DNA from: Paulinella micropora | Lineage: Eukaryota; Cercozoa; Imbricatea; Euglyphida | DNA length: 64,000 nt | Direction of reading: 5' to 3' | Assembly (NCBI GenBank): GCA_009731375.1 | Contig: BJOX01000179.1 | Location: 631,660-695,659 of the forward strand | Shown: piece after piece, positions 51,169-61,310 of the stretch | How the letters are laid out: each line of letters opens with the position of its first letter | Position numbering within the stretch: the first letter of the stretch is position 1 | The notes under the pieces: model-generated | Database searches by the model: none | Told to the model about the DNA's origin: nothing | The model's input: the letters and a program-made list of their open reading frames with translations, nothing else | Translations under genes and position numbers: made by a program

Positions 51169-53865
51169 ATGTCGACAGAGACCGCCGAAGTGAGTGAATT
51201 CTCGGAGGCAGATCAAAGAAGAGAAGAAGAAGAAGCAGGAGGAGGAGGAGGAAGAGGATTGAATGAAGGAGGAGGAGGAGGATTGAATGAAGGAGGAGGA
51301 GGAGATGAAGGAGTAGGAGGAGGAGTAGAAGAGGGCTGGGATGATGAAGGAAGATATGGAGGAGACGAAGATGAAGGAGGATTTGAACAAGAAGAGACGG
51401 GAGGAGGAGGAGCATATGGTAATCCCTTACCACCTGCCTACACGGGAGGAGGAGGACGAAAAATGATCGACTTGATTCATAGTGATGGAGAGGAGATCAC
51501 AGTGGAGGAACAACAGTGGGTGCAAGACCACTATGACCTCACTAAAAAAGAGTTTGATAACAAGATGGGGGTAGAGAAGGATACCTATGTGTGGATCCCT
51601 CAGGATCAAAGAAGAGAGAAAAGTCGTGCTAAAAAGGATGTCTATATCCTATTATCAAACACAGCACAGCTCCTCGGCAAACTGGTCTCTGATCCAGAAG
51701 AGAGAAAGAAGATACAGCATATCAAGTTTGGGGACACACACACCCACCTTGAATTACTCGATGCTATCTTTGGGGTGTACACTCAAACCCTGATTTGGGA
51801 ACGTACATACGGCCCACGATGTGAGGGTTACCTCCAGTACACAAACCCAAGAGCAACGGCCAGATTCCTCGCGACTGGTCAGGAGGCAGTCGATGTAACA
51901 AAAATGAAGACCAATCTGGGTTCGAAAAACTCGAGTGGCATATTTCATTTTTTTACAATGGAAATAAAGGCCTTGGAGGAGGGGAAGGCAGAGATGGAAA
52001 AAAGCATTAAGGCAGCAGGAGAAACTCATCCTGTGATTGATGAGTTAGAGAAGACCGACAGAGTTCTGACCAAGATCAGACTGTTGATGGGTGCGTTACT
52101 GCACAAGGAGGCATGGAAGAGATGGATTCCTACCAAGGATCACTCTGTCCTTAAATCACTTAGTAACGCACCACCGGTCGCCAACAAAGCAGGTGTTGAC
52201 CAATATGTGGAGAAATATAATTTTCTCAGATCTGCTTCTGAATTGGTGGCCTTTATCACTCATGCTCAAAAGCTGGTGATATCTGAGAAGAAGAAGGCGA
52301 AAGAGAATGAGGAGTTCGAGAAGACGATGAGACTGGAAAGAATGAAAGCAAAAGTGAGTGGTGCAAAGACACACCCTCCGACATATTTGACCCCACCAGC
52401 TCCTGCCCCACCAGCCCCTGCACCCTCGGGCTCAACTACGGTGGTGGTCACAAACACGGAGAAGAAGGACAGACAGAACATCATAAATGCCTTCAAGGGG
52501 AAGAAAGGAGGAGTGGCAAGTCTCATGCTATATGCCAAGACGAGCTCAGACAAAGACTCTGATGCTTCGCTTTTGAGCAAGCTCAAAGAGATCAATGCCT
52601 GCATGAAGGCTTTTCCTTGCGACGAAACGCAGGAATACGAGGCCCTTGTTACTGTTTTTGACCAATCTCTAGTCTCGGAGGGATTTGATCTGACACAGTA
52701 CAAGTTTTTGAGAAAGAAGGAGGAGATTAAGAGAAACAATGCAACAGGCCTAGACGCTCAGTGTGAACTGGCGGTGGCCACACTCATTTCATATTTTCAA
52801 TCTCATGGATACCAGCATCTCTGCACTGGTACTCTCATAGGATTTGAAATCTTTGAGACAGTGGCGATGAGTTTGAGGAGTGCTGTTGGCTTGGCGGCGA
52901 CCCTTACGGAGGTAGTTTCCTCCTATGGGCTATTCTATGGCCGCAAGTCGATCATCCTCTATTTCTTTTCGGCGTTACACACAGTTAACCCGAGTAAGCT
53001 TACTCAGCTCATACAACAATGCTCGACGTTTAGCTCAGTGAAGTCCAAGAACTTCCTCGAGACACACGTGTTCGAAAATACGGTTCAAAGCGTTGCTCCG
53101 TCAGCACTGTTTCAAGAAGTGATGAGTGCATGCTCAAACATGGACTCGCTCACGGAGGCACATACGGCACAGGCAGGCGGTGTACCTGTTGGCGCACAAG
53201 CCACGTACACAAACAGAGTTGCCGGTTGGAAGAGACAGAGAGAGCCAGACCTGAAGACCGCATGTTGGAGGTGGTTCGCGGGCTTGCAGTGTAAGGCACA
53301 GATGGAGAACAGAGACTGCTCTTTCAATCATGATAGGCAGAACCCAACAGCAAGGGCAAATTTTCTGAGCAGGACGGAAGGCAAGGAACCGGGCCTTTTC
53401 AATATGCTTCAGATTGCCGCTGTGAACGAAGGTTGGTATGCCAATATGTGTGATGATGAGGAGTTACGAGAGGCAATCATTACCTACATGAAGAGGATGA
53501 AGGAGAAGAAGGAGGAAAGGGAGAGACAAAAGAACTTAAAGGCCTCTCAAAGAGGACGAGAAGGAGGAGCAGGAGCAGGAGGAGGAGGAGGAGGAGGAGG
53601 AGGAGGACGAGGACGAGGAACATGGAGAGGAGCCTCGAGGTGGCAGGGAACCCCTCAGAGAGGAAGAGGAGGAGGTCGGGGATATACCCCTTATGGAGGG
53701 AGAGCTGTTCGAGCTCCAGCCCCCCCACCCAGAGGAGGAGGAGGCTCGTGGGCAAGCTCCAACCCAAATTTCGGTCGAGCTCAGGCCTACAACACTGCCT
53801 CGGAGACCGATACGTCATCCTACCCGGACACTACTCAAGGTAATCGTTTCGAGGTGGTGGAATGA
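51169..53865 (+). CDS. Gag-like protein with CCCH zinc finger and RGG tail
   Basis: The ATG at 51169 gives 898 residues ending at TGA 53863-53865. The N-terminal 100 residues are Gly/Glu-rich. The middle is helical and charged, as expected for a capsid region. A Pro/Ala linker lies at about residues 405-425. Instead of the usual CCHC knuckle there is a C-x8-C-x8-C-x3-H finger (TACWRWFAGLQCKAQM and then DCSFNH, about residues 697-720). The C terminus is an Arg/Gly-rich RNA-binding-type tail (about residues 790-870). The frame continues after the TGA into Pol. Gag proteins package retroelement RNA into particles. Confidence 0.8.
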   Translation: MSTETAEVSEFSEADQRREEEEAGGGGGRGLNEGGGGGLNEGGGGDEGVGGGVEEGWDDEGRYGGDEDEGGFEQEETGGGGAYGNPLPPAYTGGGGRKMIDLIHSDGEEITVEEQQWVQDHYDLTKKEFDNKMGVEKDTYVWIPQDQRREKSRAKKDVYILLSNTAQLLGKLVSDPEERKKIQHIKFGDTHTHLELLDAIFGVYTQTLIWERTYGPRCEGYLQYTNPRATARFLATGQEAVDVTKMKTNLGSKNSSGIFHFFTMEIKALEEGKAEMEKSIKAAGETHPVIDELEKTDRVLTKIRLLMGALLHKEAWKRWIPTKDHSVLKSLSNAPPVANKAGVDQYVEKYNFLRSASELVAFITHAQKLVISEKKKAKENEEFEKTMRLERMKAKVSGAKTHPPTYLTPPAPAPPAPAPSGSTTVVVTNTEKKDRQNIINAFKGKKGGVASLMLYAKTSSDKDSDASLLSKLKEINACMKAFPCDETQEYEALVTVFDQSLVSEGFDLTQYKFLRKKEEIKRNNATGLDAQCELAVATLISYFQSHGYQHLCTGTLIGFEIFETVAMSLRSAVGLAATLTEVVSSYGLFYGRKSIILYFFSALHTVNPSKLTQLIQQCSTFSSVKSKNFLETHVFENTVQSVAPSALFQEVMSACSNMDSLTEAHTAQAGGVPVGAQATYTNRVAGWKRQREPDLKTACWRWFAGLQCKAQMENRDCSFNHDRQNPTARANFLSRTEGKEPGLFNMLQIAAVNEGWYANMCDDEELREAIITYMKRMKEKKEERERQKNLKASQRGREGGAGAGGGGGGGGGGRGRGTWRGASRWQGTPQRGRGGGRGYTPYGGRAVRAPAPPPRGGGGSWASSNPNFGRAQAYNTASETDTSSYPDTTQGNRFEVVE

Positions 53866-56800
53866 CTGGAGGGGGAAGAAGAGAGGAAGGAGAAGACTGT
53901 GAAGTTTAACCCTAAAGTCACAGTGCTTTCTAATGCTGTTGTGCAGACTGGGCCAACGCTTCCTCCATGTGAAAACAGAGATGTGGGTACACAGAGACTG
54001 CAGCCCCAAGGTAGTCTCATACCCGTTCATACAGCACGGTTACCAATGATAACTGATGCAAATAGGAAGGCGAGACTTGCGATGGAGGCGAGGAGGCCAA
54101 TGGCAGACGTATCGCCTCGGCCAAGCAAACAACCACGAACAGACTCAATGTCTACGGTCGCGGCGGGTGGCGAGCAAAAAGACAATGTGTGTACTCAAGT
54201 ACCACAAGACAATGTCGCTCAAATAGTAAACGCACCAGTACCGCAGAATAATAAAAATGTTAATGAGGTGAAGCAGGAGGAGAAGAAGGAGGAGTTGAAA
54301 AACTTAGAGACAAGACTCCAAAATTTGGAACGTAAAGTTCTTGTTCTCGCAGCCAATATACACAGGCCCGATGCTCTGTGTTATACGGAACTTTATTGTG
54401 AAACATTGAAGACAATATTAAAAGTTGGTAATGATACGATGGCGAATATTAGTATTGTCGGCAGGAGTTTTTTTAATCGATACCGGGACTGGGTGGACGG
54501 AAATATGAAAAAGTCAACGGGCACTCTCAAAGGAGTGAGCAGCCGGACGGATATCACGGGAATCATCACACTGACCTTTAAATTGAAATCCGCACGAGTA
54601 TACCGTATGGACCTCTATGTCGTCCCCGGTTACCACGGGTCAATATTACTATCGTATGACCAATTGGCTACGATGGGGGCTGTGATTGATTGCGCCGCAC
54701 GGCGAGTGATATATGGAGTAAAAAGAGGAGAAGAGAACGATATTGATCCCTTCAACGCTACTGACTCTTATGAGGCTTATGAGCTGAGTCTAGCGACGGA
54801 TCACAAAAAGATGGCCATCGCACATGAGGCACTTGAGGTGTACGTTCACCCCCATGTCGTAAGACCGGATGAACTGTCCTGGACCGACAATTGGGAATCC
54901 CAAGTGTGCACTGTCACAGTTCCGACATGCCATTGGGACAAAAAGTCTATTGATGACTTAATCGAGAAGCGAAAGGAGGAGATTATATGTGTCGCACAAA
55001 GAAGCCCGTCGTTGGCGAGATTCGCGGAAGGAGTAGGAACAGATGTCCATATTACTAACGGATACTGTTTCCATGCGAAAGTAGGAGAAGAAAAAAGGGA
55101 GGCGTTTGTACCAAGGAGAACGGGGCGAATCCCGGATACTCCACCAGAAACTATTAAAAGTTTTATTACTGATTTCTGGGGTGACGAGCCCACGTGGCCG
55201 CGTTCACTGTCTGAAGTGAAGAAATGCTTACGGACTTTATTCGAAAATAATAAGCCGTATACTATTATCCTGCCATATAATGAGAAGGCGATATGGGCGC
55301 AGGAAATAAGGGACCGGCTTATTGATCATCCTATACCGGTACCCTCTCGCAAGCAACAGCTAGTGGTGGCTTGTCGTATGGGAACTCGTGAGCAGAGCAG
55401 TGCATACAAGCGGAAGCTCAGAGACCTCGACAAGTTGAAATTGATACCGCAAGCATTCACATGCTTTGATGGTTTTTACACCCGTAAAGCTCCTTTGCAA
55501 TACGCGAGACTCATTGACATGCTGGTGGAGCTCGGTAAAGATGATGAGCCGGACACGGTCACGTATGAAAAGACGGGCCTAGATGATGTCTCGGAAGAGG
55601 ACTTAGGCTTGGAGGAGGACAGAGAACCCCTCAAGCAGCATAAGCAGATGTCTGATGAAGATTTTCAAGAGGCGGCGCGGAAAATATTGGAAGAAGGAGT
55701 AGGCACGGAGAAGGAGAAGGAGCTTTTAAAAGCCAAATTAGAGGCGAACAAGGAAATTTTTGACCCTCCACATGCAGGTGGTGTCAAGCCTGAAGATTTC
55801 ACTGCGGTTATTTACAAAATACCGGGTGCGGAGCCGTCACCGGCACCACGAAGGGCGAATTTGAGTATACATGAGGCGAAGATAGCGGAGGAGCTAGCAA
55901 GACAGCTGCTCAATGAGGACTTTATTGAGAGATCAACATCCTCAATAGTCTCACAACCGAGAATAGTGCCGAAGCCAGGAGGAGAATGGCGCCTGACAGT
56001 TAACTATGCTCGTGTTAACAAGGTGCTGGAGGAAGAGAGAAATCCTCTCCCGACATTAGAAGAAGGAAGGAGAGTACTGCGGAATGCAAAATTCTATTCG
56101 GTCATTGACCTTAAGAATGGCTTCTGGCAGATACCACTGGAGGAAAAGTCCAGATGGCTGACGGCGTTTGTGGTGGGTATGGAAATATACCAATGGAAAG
56201 TGCTTCCGATGGGCCTCAAGCAAGCCCCAGGACTTTTCCAGAAGGCGATGCAGAAGATGTTGAGCAGTCAGTACGATGATTTGTCTGACGGTGGCTTTAT
56301 GAGAAGGCGGGGACAGAAGGCGGGAGAATATGCATTTTGCTATATCGATGACATTATCGTATACTCTAACACAATGGAGGAGCATATCGATCATTTGTCC
56401 GATATATTCAGGCGCATCGGAGCTTTTGGCCTGAAGTGCAATCTAAAGAAGTGTCAACTTGCCAAGACGAGTGTGACATACTTAGGGTACGAGATCTCCC
56501 ATAATCGAGTCTCGATATCCAAAGAGAAGAGGGAGGAGATTATGAATCGACCGATACCGAAGAACCGCACTGAATTGCACTCATTCCTTGCGATGGCGCA
56601 ATACTATAGCCAGTTTATACCCGATTGGGGTGCAACACGGGCTAAAGTGGAGAAAATGATAGATTTTGGAGACTTTGAGAAGTGGGACGAAGAGGCTTTG
56701 CAAGCGTTTCATGCGCTCAAAGATCTCATTTACAAAGACCCGAAAGACGGAGGACTGGTGTTAACGATGCCCGACTTTACGAAACAATTCGTAGTCGATA

Positions 56801-59679
56801 CAGACGCATCTAAGTTTGCGATTGGGGCTGTATTACAACAAGAGGATGAGGAGAAGAAATTACGCCCAATCATGTTTATTAGTAGGAAGTTGTGTGCGGC
56901 GGAGAGAAACTATTGCACAAGGCAAAGAGAGGCGTTGGCGGTAGTATGGGCCCTCAAGAGGCTCAGAGAGTATTTGTGGGGAGGACCTCAATTTACTGTC
57001 AGAACTGATCATCATAACCTGTTATGGTTGATGAATCATGAACAGACGGGACGGCTGGCGCGGTGGCAAGCGTTCTTGTCTTGTTTCGATTTTACAATGG
57101 TCCATCTACCGGGAAAGCGAAATGTGGTCGCTGATAGCCTCTCTAGGCTAGAGTTTAACTCAGAAGTATCGGCGTTGGTGTCCACGGTGGAGATGGAAGA
57201 CTTGTCCACTGACAAGGTGTATGAGGTCAGCCACATTGAGGCGATGGAGATGGCGAGTGGAGTCCGATATGACCGCACAGGTCTACGGTACAGTCCACAA
57301 GGCCCGGATCACGGGATATGTTGTGAGCTACATACCCAGGAGGACGCTGAGTGGTCCTATGAGGTATATGAGAATGCGAAGGCGAACATAAGAGAGGAAG
57401 AGGAGACGCAGGAAGTTTATGCGGAGCCTCCTCAAGAGCGGAGAAGTGACCTAGACGATGACCCGGAAAGAATCGGGGTACGGCTAGAAGATGGTACTAT
57501 CCATATAGCCTCGCCTACCGCATGGAGGCAACAACAGGCTCAAGATCCGGAGTTTAAAGAACTGATACAGTTATATCAGAACCCGGATGAGCTACGGATG
57601 ACGAAAGCGATCAAAGATCAGATGAAGGAGATGGGATGGAGAGATGGTCTACTGTGGTACAAGGGCCTTCACGGTCGCTATGCGTCACAGCCGGACAAAT
57701 GGACCCTTTGGGTACCGGAGAGTCTGAGACGATTTATATTTGTCGCAGCCCACAATTGCCCACTTTTGGCGCATCCGGGTCGACAACGAACTCACATGTT
57801 CGTAGCGAGGCGATTCTGGTGGAAGAAGATCAAGGAGGAGATAGATCAGGCGGTGGATGCATGCATCCCGTGCAAGATAAACAAAACACCACTGAAGGCA
57901 AATTTCGGCCTGATTGGCGAATTTCCTCTTCATGCGGGGATGTTTGAGTTTATACACATTGATCATGTGGGACCTTTCCCAGAATCGAAGGATGGTTACA
58001 AATACCTCCTTACGGCTATTGACAGAGCCACCAACTATGTGTGGATCATCCCTGTCAAAGACGTTACCGGCAAGACGACGGCCGAGGCGCTGATCGATAG
58101 GATCATCTCACAGATCGGAGTACCAAGAAAGATATGTTCTGATCGAGGCTCGGACTTTAATAACGAGGTCATCGACAAACTATCTAAGTATTACGGGATG
58201 AAATGGCAATATGTTACTGCCTATAACCCGCGAGCAAATGGGAAAATCGAGCGGGTACACAGACCCCTCAAAGCCTCGCTAAAGATGTATTGCACGAAGA
58301 AGGAGAATCAAAGAGCATGGGTCGAGGCAGCACCATCATTTGCGTTTGCAATGAACTGTCTACCCTCTACGGCGTTAGGAGGCTCGAAGAGCTCAATCTC
58401 GCCATATCAGTTAGTATATGGGCGTGAGCCTGATATCCCGACTTCGCTCCTTCACCCAAAAGACACTTGGGCGGATGCGGATGAGTTGTTTGGGATGAGA
58501 CTTAGAGTGAAGATGGAGGCGGAACAAATAGTCAGGGCGCATAGAGAGGCGGAGCGCCGAAAGACTGATGCTGAAGGGGTGCGACAAGCGCACTTGGATC
58601 AGATCAAGTTCCAGGTCGGGGATATTGTACTATTGTACCATCCTCAAGTCCCGAAGGGAGTCAGCTCTAAGCTGTTCACTCACTGGAAAGGACCTTATCA
58701 GATTATGGAACAGACGGGACCTCTGAATTACAAGATCAGGGGTAGAGGGAAGGTGCAAATTGTGAATGTAAGAAGGCTGATTAAGTATGATCCCTTCTTA
58801 CTGGAAGATGAATCCGTTGAGGAGGCGTTAAAACGGATGAAGGATGATTTCAAAGAGGTGCCGCCCATCCACAAGGAGGCTGGCATAGACCAAGACGATG
58901 CTTATCGGGCACCGATAGCTGAGAAGGAGGAGAGTGAGGTGGACAGCAAGGAGAAGACTGACCGCATAAGCGCGGTGGGGACTCAGTCCAAGTCTCCGCG
59001 AGAGCATAGCGGAAAGAAGGAGAAGATCACAGAGGCGCAGCTAAGGAGAGCGCGGAATGATCTTATCAACGACCAACCGAGGAAGGCGATGAGGTCGATG
59101 AGATCAAAGGACGTCCACCAGGAGGAGGAGGGGACGGACACTGACCCAAACGCGGGCAACGTTGAGATTGTCCATGAGCGATGGAAGGAAGGCGATGCGA
59201 TAGCAACCATCGCATGGGTGAAAAATGTTTTCTATCTGATGAGACCAGCGGAACAACATGTCGCTGATGACACTCTCTCAGACTTATACTTGATGCGGGT
59301 CGTGGCGGTCCCACGACAGATGCGTGTCACACGGACACTCAAAATATCATCAGCCGCAAAGATAGTACAACCGATACTCCAGTTCTGGAGAAGTATGGAC
59401 CCGGTTGAGGATCCAAAGGCAAGACATTATCTGCCAGTATATAAAGACGCAAAAAGTCTCGAGACATGGGATGATACAATTACTCCCAGAGACAAGGATT
59501 ACACTGCGTGGACCATTCAGACACTGCCAAGAGGAGTGCTTGATGTCCCTTTTGAATTATCGTTGGGCGGAATCCCTAATAAGATCTGGGACATTCTCGA
59601 ACAGTCAAAGTTCGATCTGACTTTTGTTGGTGGTCCTCCACCAGGCAAAGAAATCCGCGCCAGACGACGAAGGCAGTGA
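53866..59679 (+). CDS. Pol polyprotein: protease, reverse transcriptase, RNase H, integrase
   Basis: Pol is in frame with Gag, directly after its TGA; the first in-frame ATG is about 180 bases in, so readthrough or internal initiation is needed. Numbering from 53,899: a protease-like region at about 165-275 has GNDTMANISIVG where DTG/DSG is expected, then GAVIDCAARRVIYG, a usual protease ending. RT spans about 650-840, with VIDLKNGFWQIPL and CYIDDIIVYSN. RNase H follows (VVDTDASKFAIGAVL, QREALAVVWAL, VRTDHHNLLWL). The integrase has an HHCC module (HNCPLLAH, then CIPCK; about 1284-1330), a core with Asp in HIDHVGPF, Asp in CSDRGSDF and Glu in KIERVHR (about 1354, 1415 and 1450), and a GPY module (HWKGPYQI, about 1597). 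A C-terminal extension of about 250 residues after it is unrecognised. Stop TGA 59,677. Confidence 0.9.
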   Translation: MEGEEERKEKTVKFNPKVTVLSNAVVQTGPTLPPCENRDVGTQRLQPQGSLIPVHTARLPMITDANRKARLAMEARRPMADVSPRPSKQPRTDSMSTVAAGGEQKDNVCTQVPQDNVAQIVNAPVPQNNKNVNEVKQEEKKEELKNLETRLQNLERKVLVLAANIHRPDALCYTELYCETLKTILKVGNDTMANISIVGRSFFNRYRDWVDGNMKKSTGTLKGVSSRTDITGIITLTFKLKSARVYRMDLYVVPGYHGSILLSYDQLATMGAVIDCAARRVIYGVKRGEENDIDPFNATDSYEAYELSLATDHKKMAIAHEALEVYVHPHVVRPDELSWTDNWESQVCTVTVPTCHWDKKSIDDLIEKRKEEIICVAQRSPSLARFAEGVGTDVHITNGYCFHAKVGEEKREAFVPRRTGRIPDTPPETIKSFITDFWGDEPTWPRSLSEVKKCLRTLFENNKPYTIILPYNEKAIWAQEIRDRLIDHPIPVPSRKQQLVVACRMGTREQSSAYKRKLRDLDKLKLIPQAFTCFDGFYTRKAPLQYARLIDMLVELGKDDEPDTVTYEKTGLDDVSEEDLGLEEDREPLKQHKQMSDEDFQEAARKILEEGVGTEKEKELLKAKLEANKEIFDPPHAGGVKPEDFTAVIYKIPGAEPSPAPRRANLSIHEAKIAEELARQLLNEDFIERSTSSIVSQPRIVPKPGGEWRLTVNYARVNKVLEEERNPLPTLEEGRRVLRNAKFYSVIDLKNGFWQIPLEEKSRWLTAFVVGMEIYQWKVLPMGLKQAPGLFQKAMQKMLSSQYDDLSDGGFMRRRGQKAGEYAFCYIDDIIVYSNTMEEHIDHLSDIFRRIGAFGLKCNLKKCQLAKTSVTYLGYEISHNRVSISKEKREEIMNRPIPKNRTELHSFLAMAQYYSQFIPDWGATRAKVEKMIDFGDFEKWDEEALQAFHALKDLIYKDPKDGGLVLTMPDFTKQFVVDTDASKFAIGAVLQQEDEEKKLRPIMFISRKLCAAERNYCTRQREALAVVWALKRLREYLWGGPQFTVRTDHHNLLWLMNHEQTGRLARWQAFLSCFDFTMVHLPGKRNVVADSLSRLEFNSEVSALVSTVEMEDLSTDKVYEVSHIEAMEMASGVRYDRTGLRYSPQGPDHGICCELHTQEDAEWSYEVYENAKANIREEEETQEVYAEPPQERRSDLDDDPERIGVRLEDGTIHIASPTAWRQQQAQDPEFKELIQLYQNPDELRMTKAIKDQMKEMGWRDGLLWYKGLHGRYASQPDKWTLWVPESLRRFIFVAAHNCPLLAHPGRQRTHMFVARRFWWKKIKEEIDQAVDACIPCKINKTPLKANFGLIGEFPLHAGMFEFIHIDHVGPFPESKDGYKYLLTAIDRATNYVWIIPVKDVTGKTTAEALIDRIISQIGVPRKICSDRGSDFNNEVIDKLSKYYGMKWQYVTAYNPRANGKIERVHRPLKASLKMYCTKKENQRAWVEAAPSFAFAMNCLPSTALGGSKSSISPYQLVYGREPDIPTSLLHPKDTWADADELFGMRLRVKMEAEQIVRAHREAERRKTDAEGVRQAHLDQIKFQVGDIVLLYHPQVPKGVSSKLFTHWKGPYQIMEQTGPLNYKIRGRGKVQIVNVRRLIKYDPFLLEDESVEEALKRMKDDFKEVPPIHKEAGIDQDDAYRAPIAEKEESEVDSKEKTDRISAVGTQSKSPREHSGKKEKITEAQLRRARNDLINDQPRKAMRSMRSKDVHQEEEGTDTDPNAGNVEIVHERWKEGDAIATIAWVKNVFYLMRPAEQHVADDTLSDLYLMRVVAVPRQMRVTRTLKISSAAKIVQPILQFWRSMDPVEDPKARHYLPVYKDAKSLETWDDTITPRDKDYTAWTIQTLPRGVLDVPFELSLGGIPNKIWDILEQSKFDLTFVGGPPPGKEIRARRRRQ

Positions 59680-60765
59680 CAAAGAAACTATTTTTCTTTA
59701 TGCGTCTCAAATAAACTGATTGATTGCCCACGGCGTATCATGATTTGATCATGCATCATCAGTTATCAATATGAATATTAAAAAGACTCAGTGATATAAC
59801 TTGGCATTCGATCGCAACATACGAGTGCGAAAGGTCGATCGACGATGATACTACACCGTATACGGGGATCGCTAGTGTATTGAGCGATGGTGTTCCCGGG
59901 TATGACCCTTTCCAAGTCCTGGGATGATGTTCTCGAAAATGAAATGTTCTCTGAAACTTTCATTAAATTATTTTTTACGATAGATTATATACTGTCGTAC
60001 CTGAGCACGGTCAATCTCTACTTGTGTCGGTATATCGCAGGGTCGGGTACATACACCTCGACTTCGGATATAGCTATTAGGACTGGCCCCCTAATACTAT
60101 ATCATAGGATATCCGCCTTATACAAGGGTATGTCATTAAAAAAGACAATGTACTTACGATCTCCCTGTGAATAATAATAATAATAATGATAATGATAAGA
60201 AGAAGAAGGAGATCAAAGGGGGAATCGTACTACAGCACCACGTTGCTTGTATTTTTTTTTTTAATTGTACGTTTGTTCTTGACATACTGCCAAAAAAAAA
60301 AAAAAAAAAAAAAAAGGATTGAGGGGAAGGAGTTCAAAAATCTACAAGAATGGCTGGAGAATCCGCTTTGACGTGCCGTATGAGGATATATTTATCGTCT
60401 TTTAGCGTCTATCCGTGGGTCGATGCGCTGTGTGGCATGACTCCATAGCGCATACTATTTGCAGAAAGAAATCAGAAGGTGTATGACGAAAATGCTATTT
60501 CCGTCATAAAATCGGGAGGGGGTACTGTAGGCATCACCCCCCGGATAGCCGGTAAAAAATACCTTTTCCTGGTGACAGGTGCACCAGCTTGTTTTTCAGT
60601 ATTATTTGTCCGGATTGGACCTGATGCAATTTTATTCCTGGTCTGTTGCCGTTTTCCTTTTTGGCTTCACTGAGCTAATACAACGAGACATCATTCTCAT
60701 TCTTGAGGACTGTGTTTGGTTGTATTACCGACTTTTTACGAGCTATCGTTGGGGCGGCATTACAA
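59680..60765. other. 3' flank of the rightward element
   Basis: The expected place for a 3' LTR, but no ends or matching copy were found. Contains an AAT/GAT/AAG trinucleotide stretch (60,168-60,210) and an A-run of over 20 (about 60,292-60,316), possibly a retroposon tail. A 95-codon frame (59,887-60,174) has no features and is not called. Confidence 0.5.
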
Positions 60766-61310
60766 GGGAAGGTACCAAAAGACTCTGGGATGGCCAATTT
60801 TAGTTTATTTAGTACACTTGCTTGACATACTACTTGTCCAATGCGAAACAATGCAAATTCTGAGAACCAACGAATAGAATTCAATTGCTACACCTATTGT
60901 GTTGCACTTGGAGTTGTTCAAGTTGGTCTGAGAAAAATAAAGGAAAATATGTTAAGTATTACCACTTTAACTAACCTATCTGACATGTTTTACCATTTTA
61001 CTTGGATTGTTGACTGGAAACCGGAAAACACTATCCAAGGAAATAAAGTTATGACTGGAGACCGGAAATGGCGGTCAAAGGAAATAAGGCAATAGTCAAG
61101 CTTTTTCCAAAAAGCTAGCTGTTAAAGGGAAATAAATTGATTTGTTAACGGCAGTTGAAAACGTAACAACTACAAATTATGACAGTTGATAAATAAACGG
61201 AAAAATGAAGTAACGGAACTAAAAATAGAAGTGTAAACTTGAATTAAAAAATTGAAGAAAGTTTAACACAACATTAATGTTTCGGTCCGGTACGGTAGTC
61301 ATTCCGATAA
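60766..61310 (+). repeat. Dispersed direct repeat, right copy (about 545 bp)
   Basis: Same orientation as 39,997-40,557, with substitutions and small indels (it lacks about 20 bp present on the left near 40,310-40,330). The flanks diverge immediately outside, so both edges are sharp. Confidence 0.85.

Larger units (their letters stand above)
51169..59679 (+). mobile_element. Ty3/gypsy-like retroelement, coding region intact (rightward)
   Basis: Gag (51,169-53,865) and Pol (53,866-59,679) lie in the same frame, separated by one TGA. Pol has protease, RT, RNase H and integrase in Ty3/gypsy order. No frameshift is seen in 8.5 kb, unlike the leftward element, so it is young or active. LTRs were not recognised on either side. 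Confidence 0.85.

Noticed and set aside
39997-61310. Calling the 550-bp direct repeats LTRs
   Set aside because: No TG/CA ends, no primer-binding site or polypurine tract adjacent, and the enclosed coding units point in opposite directions.
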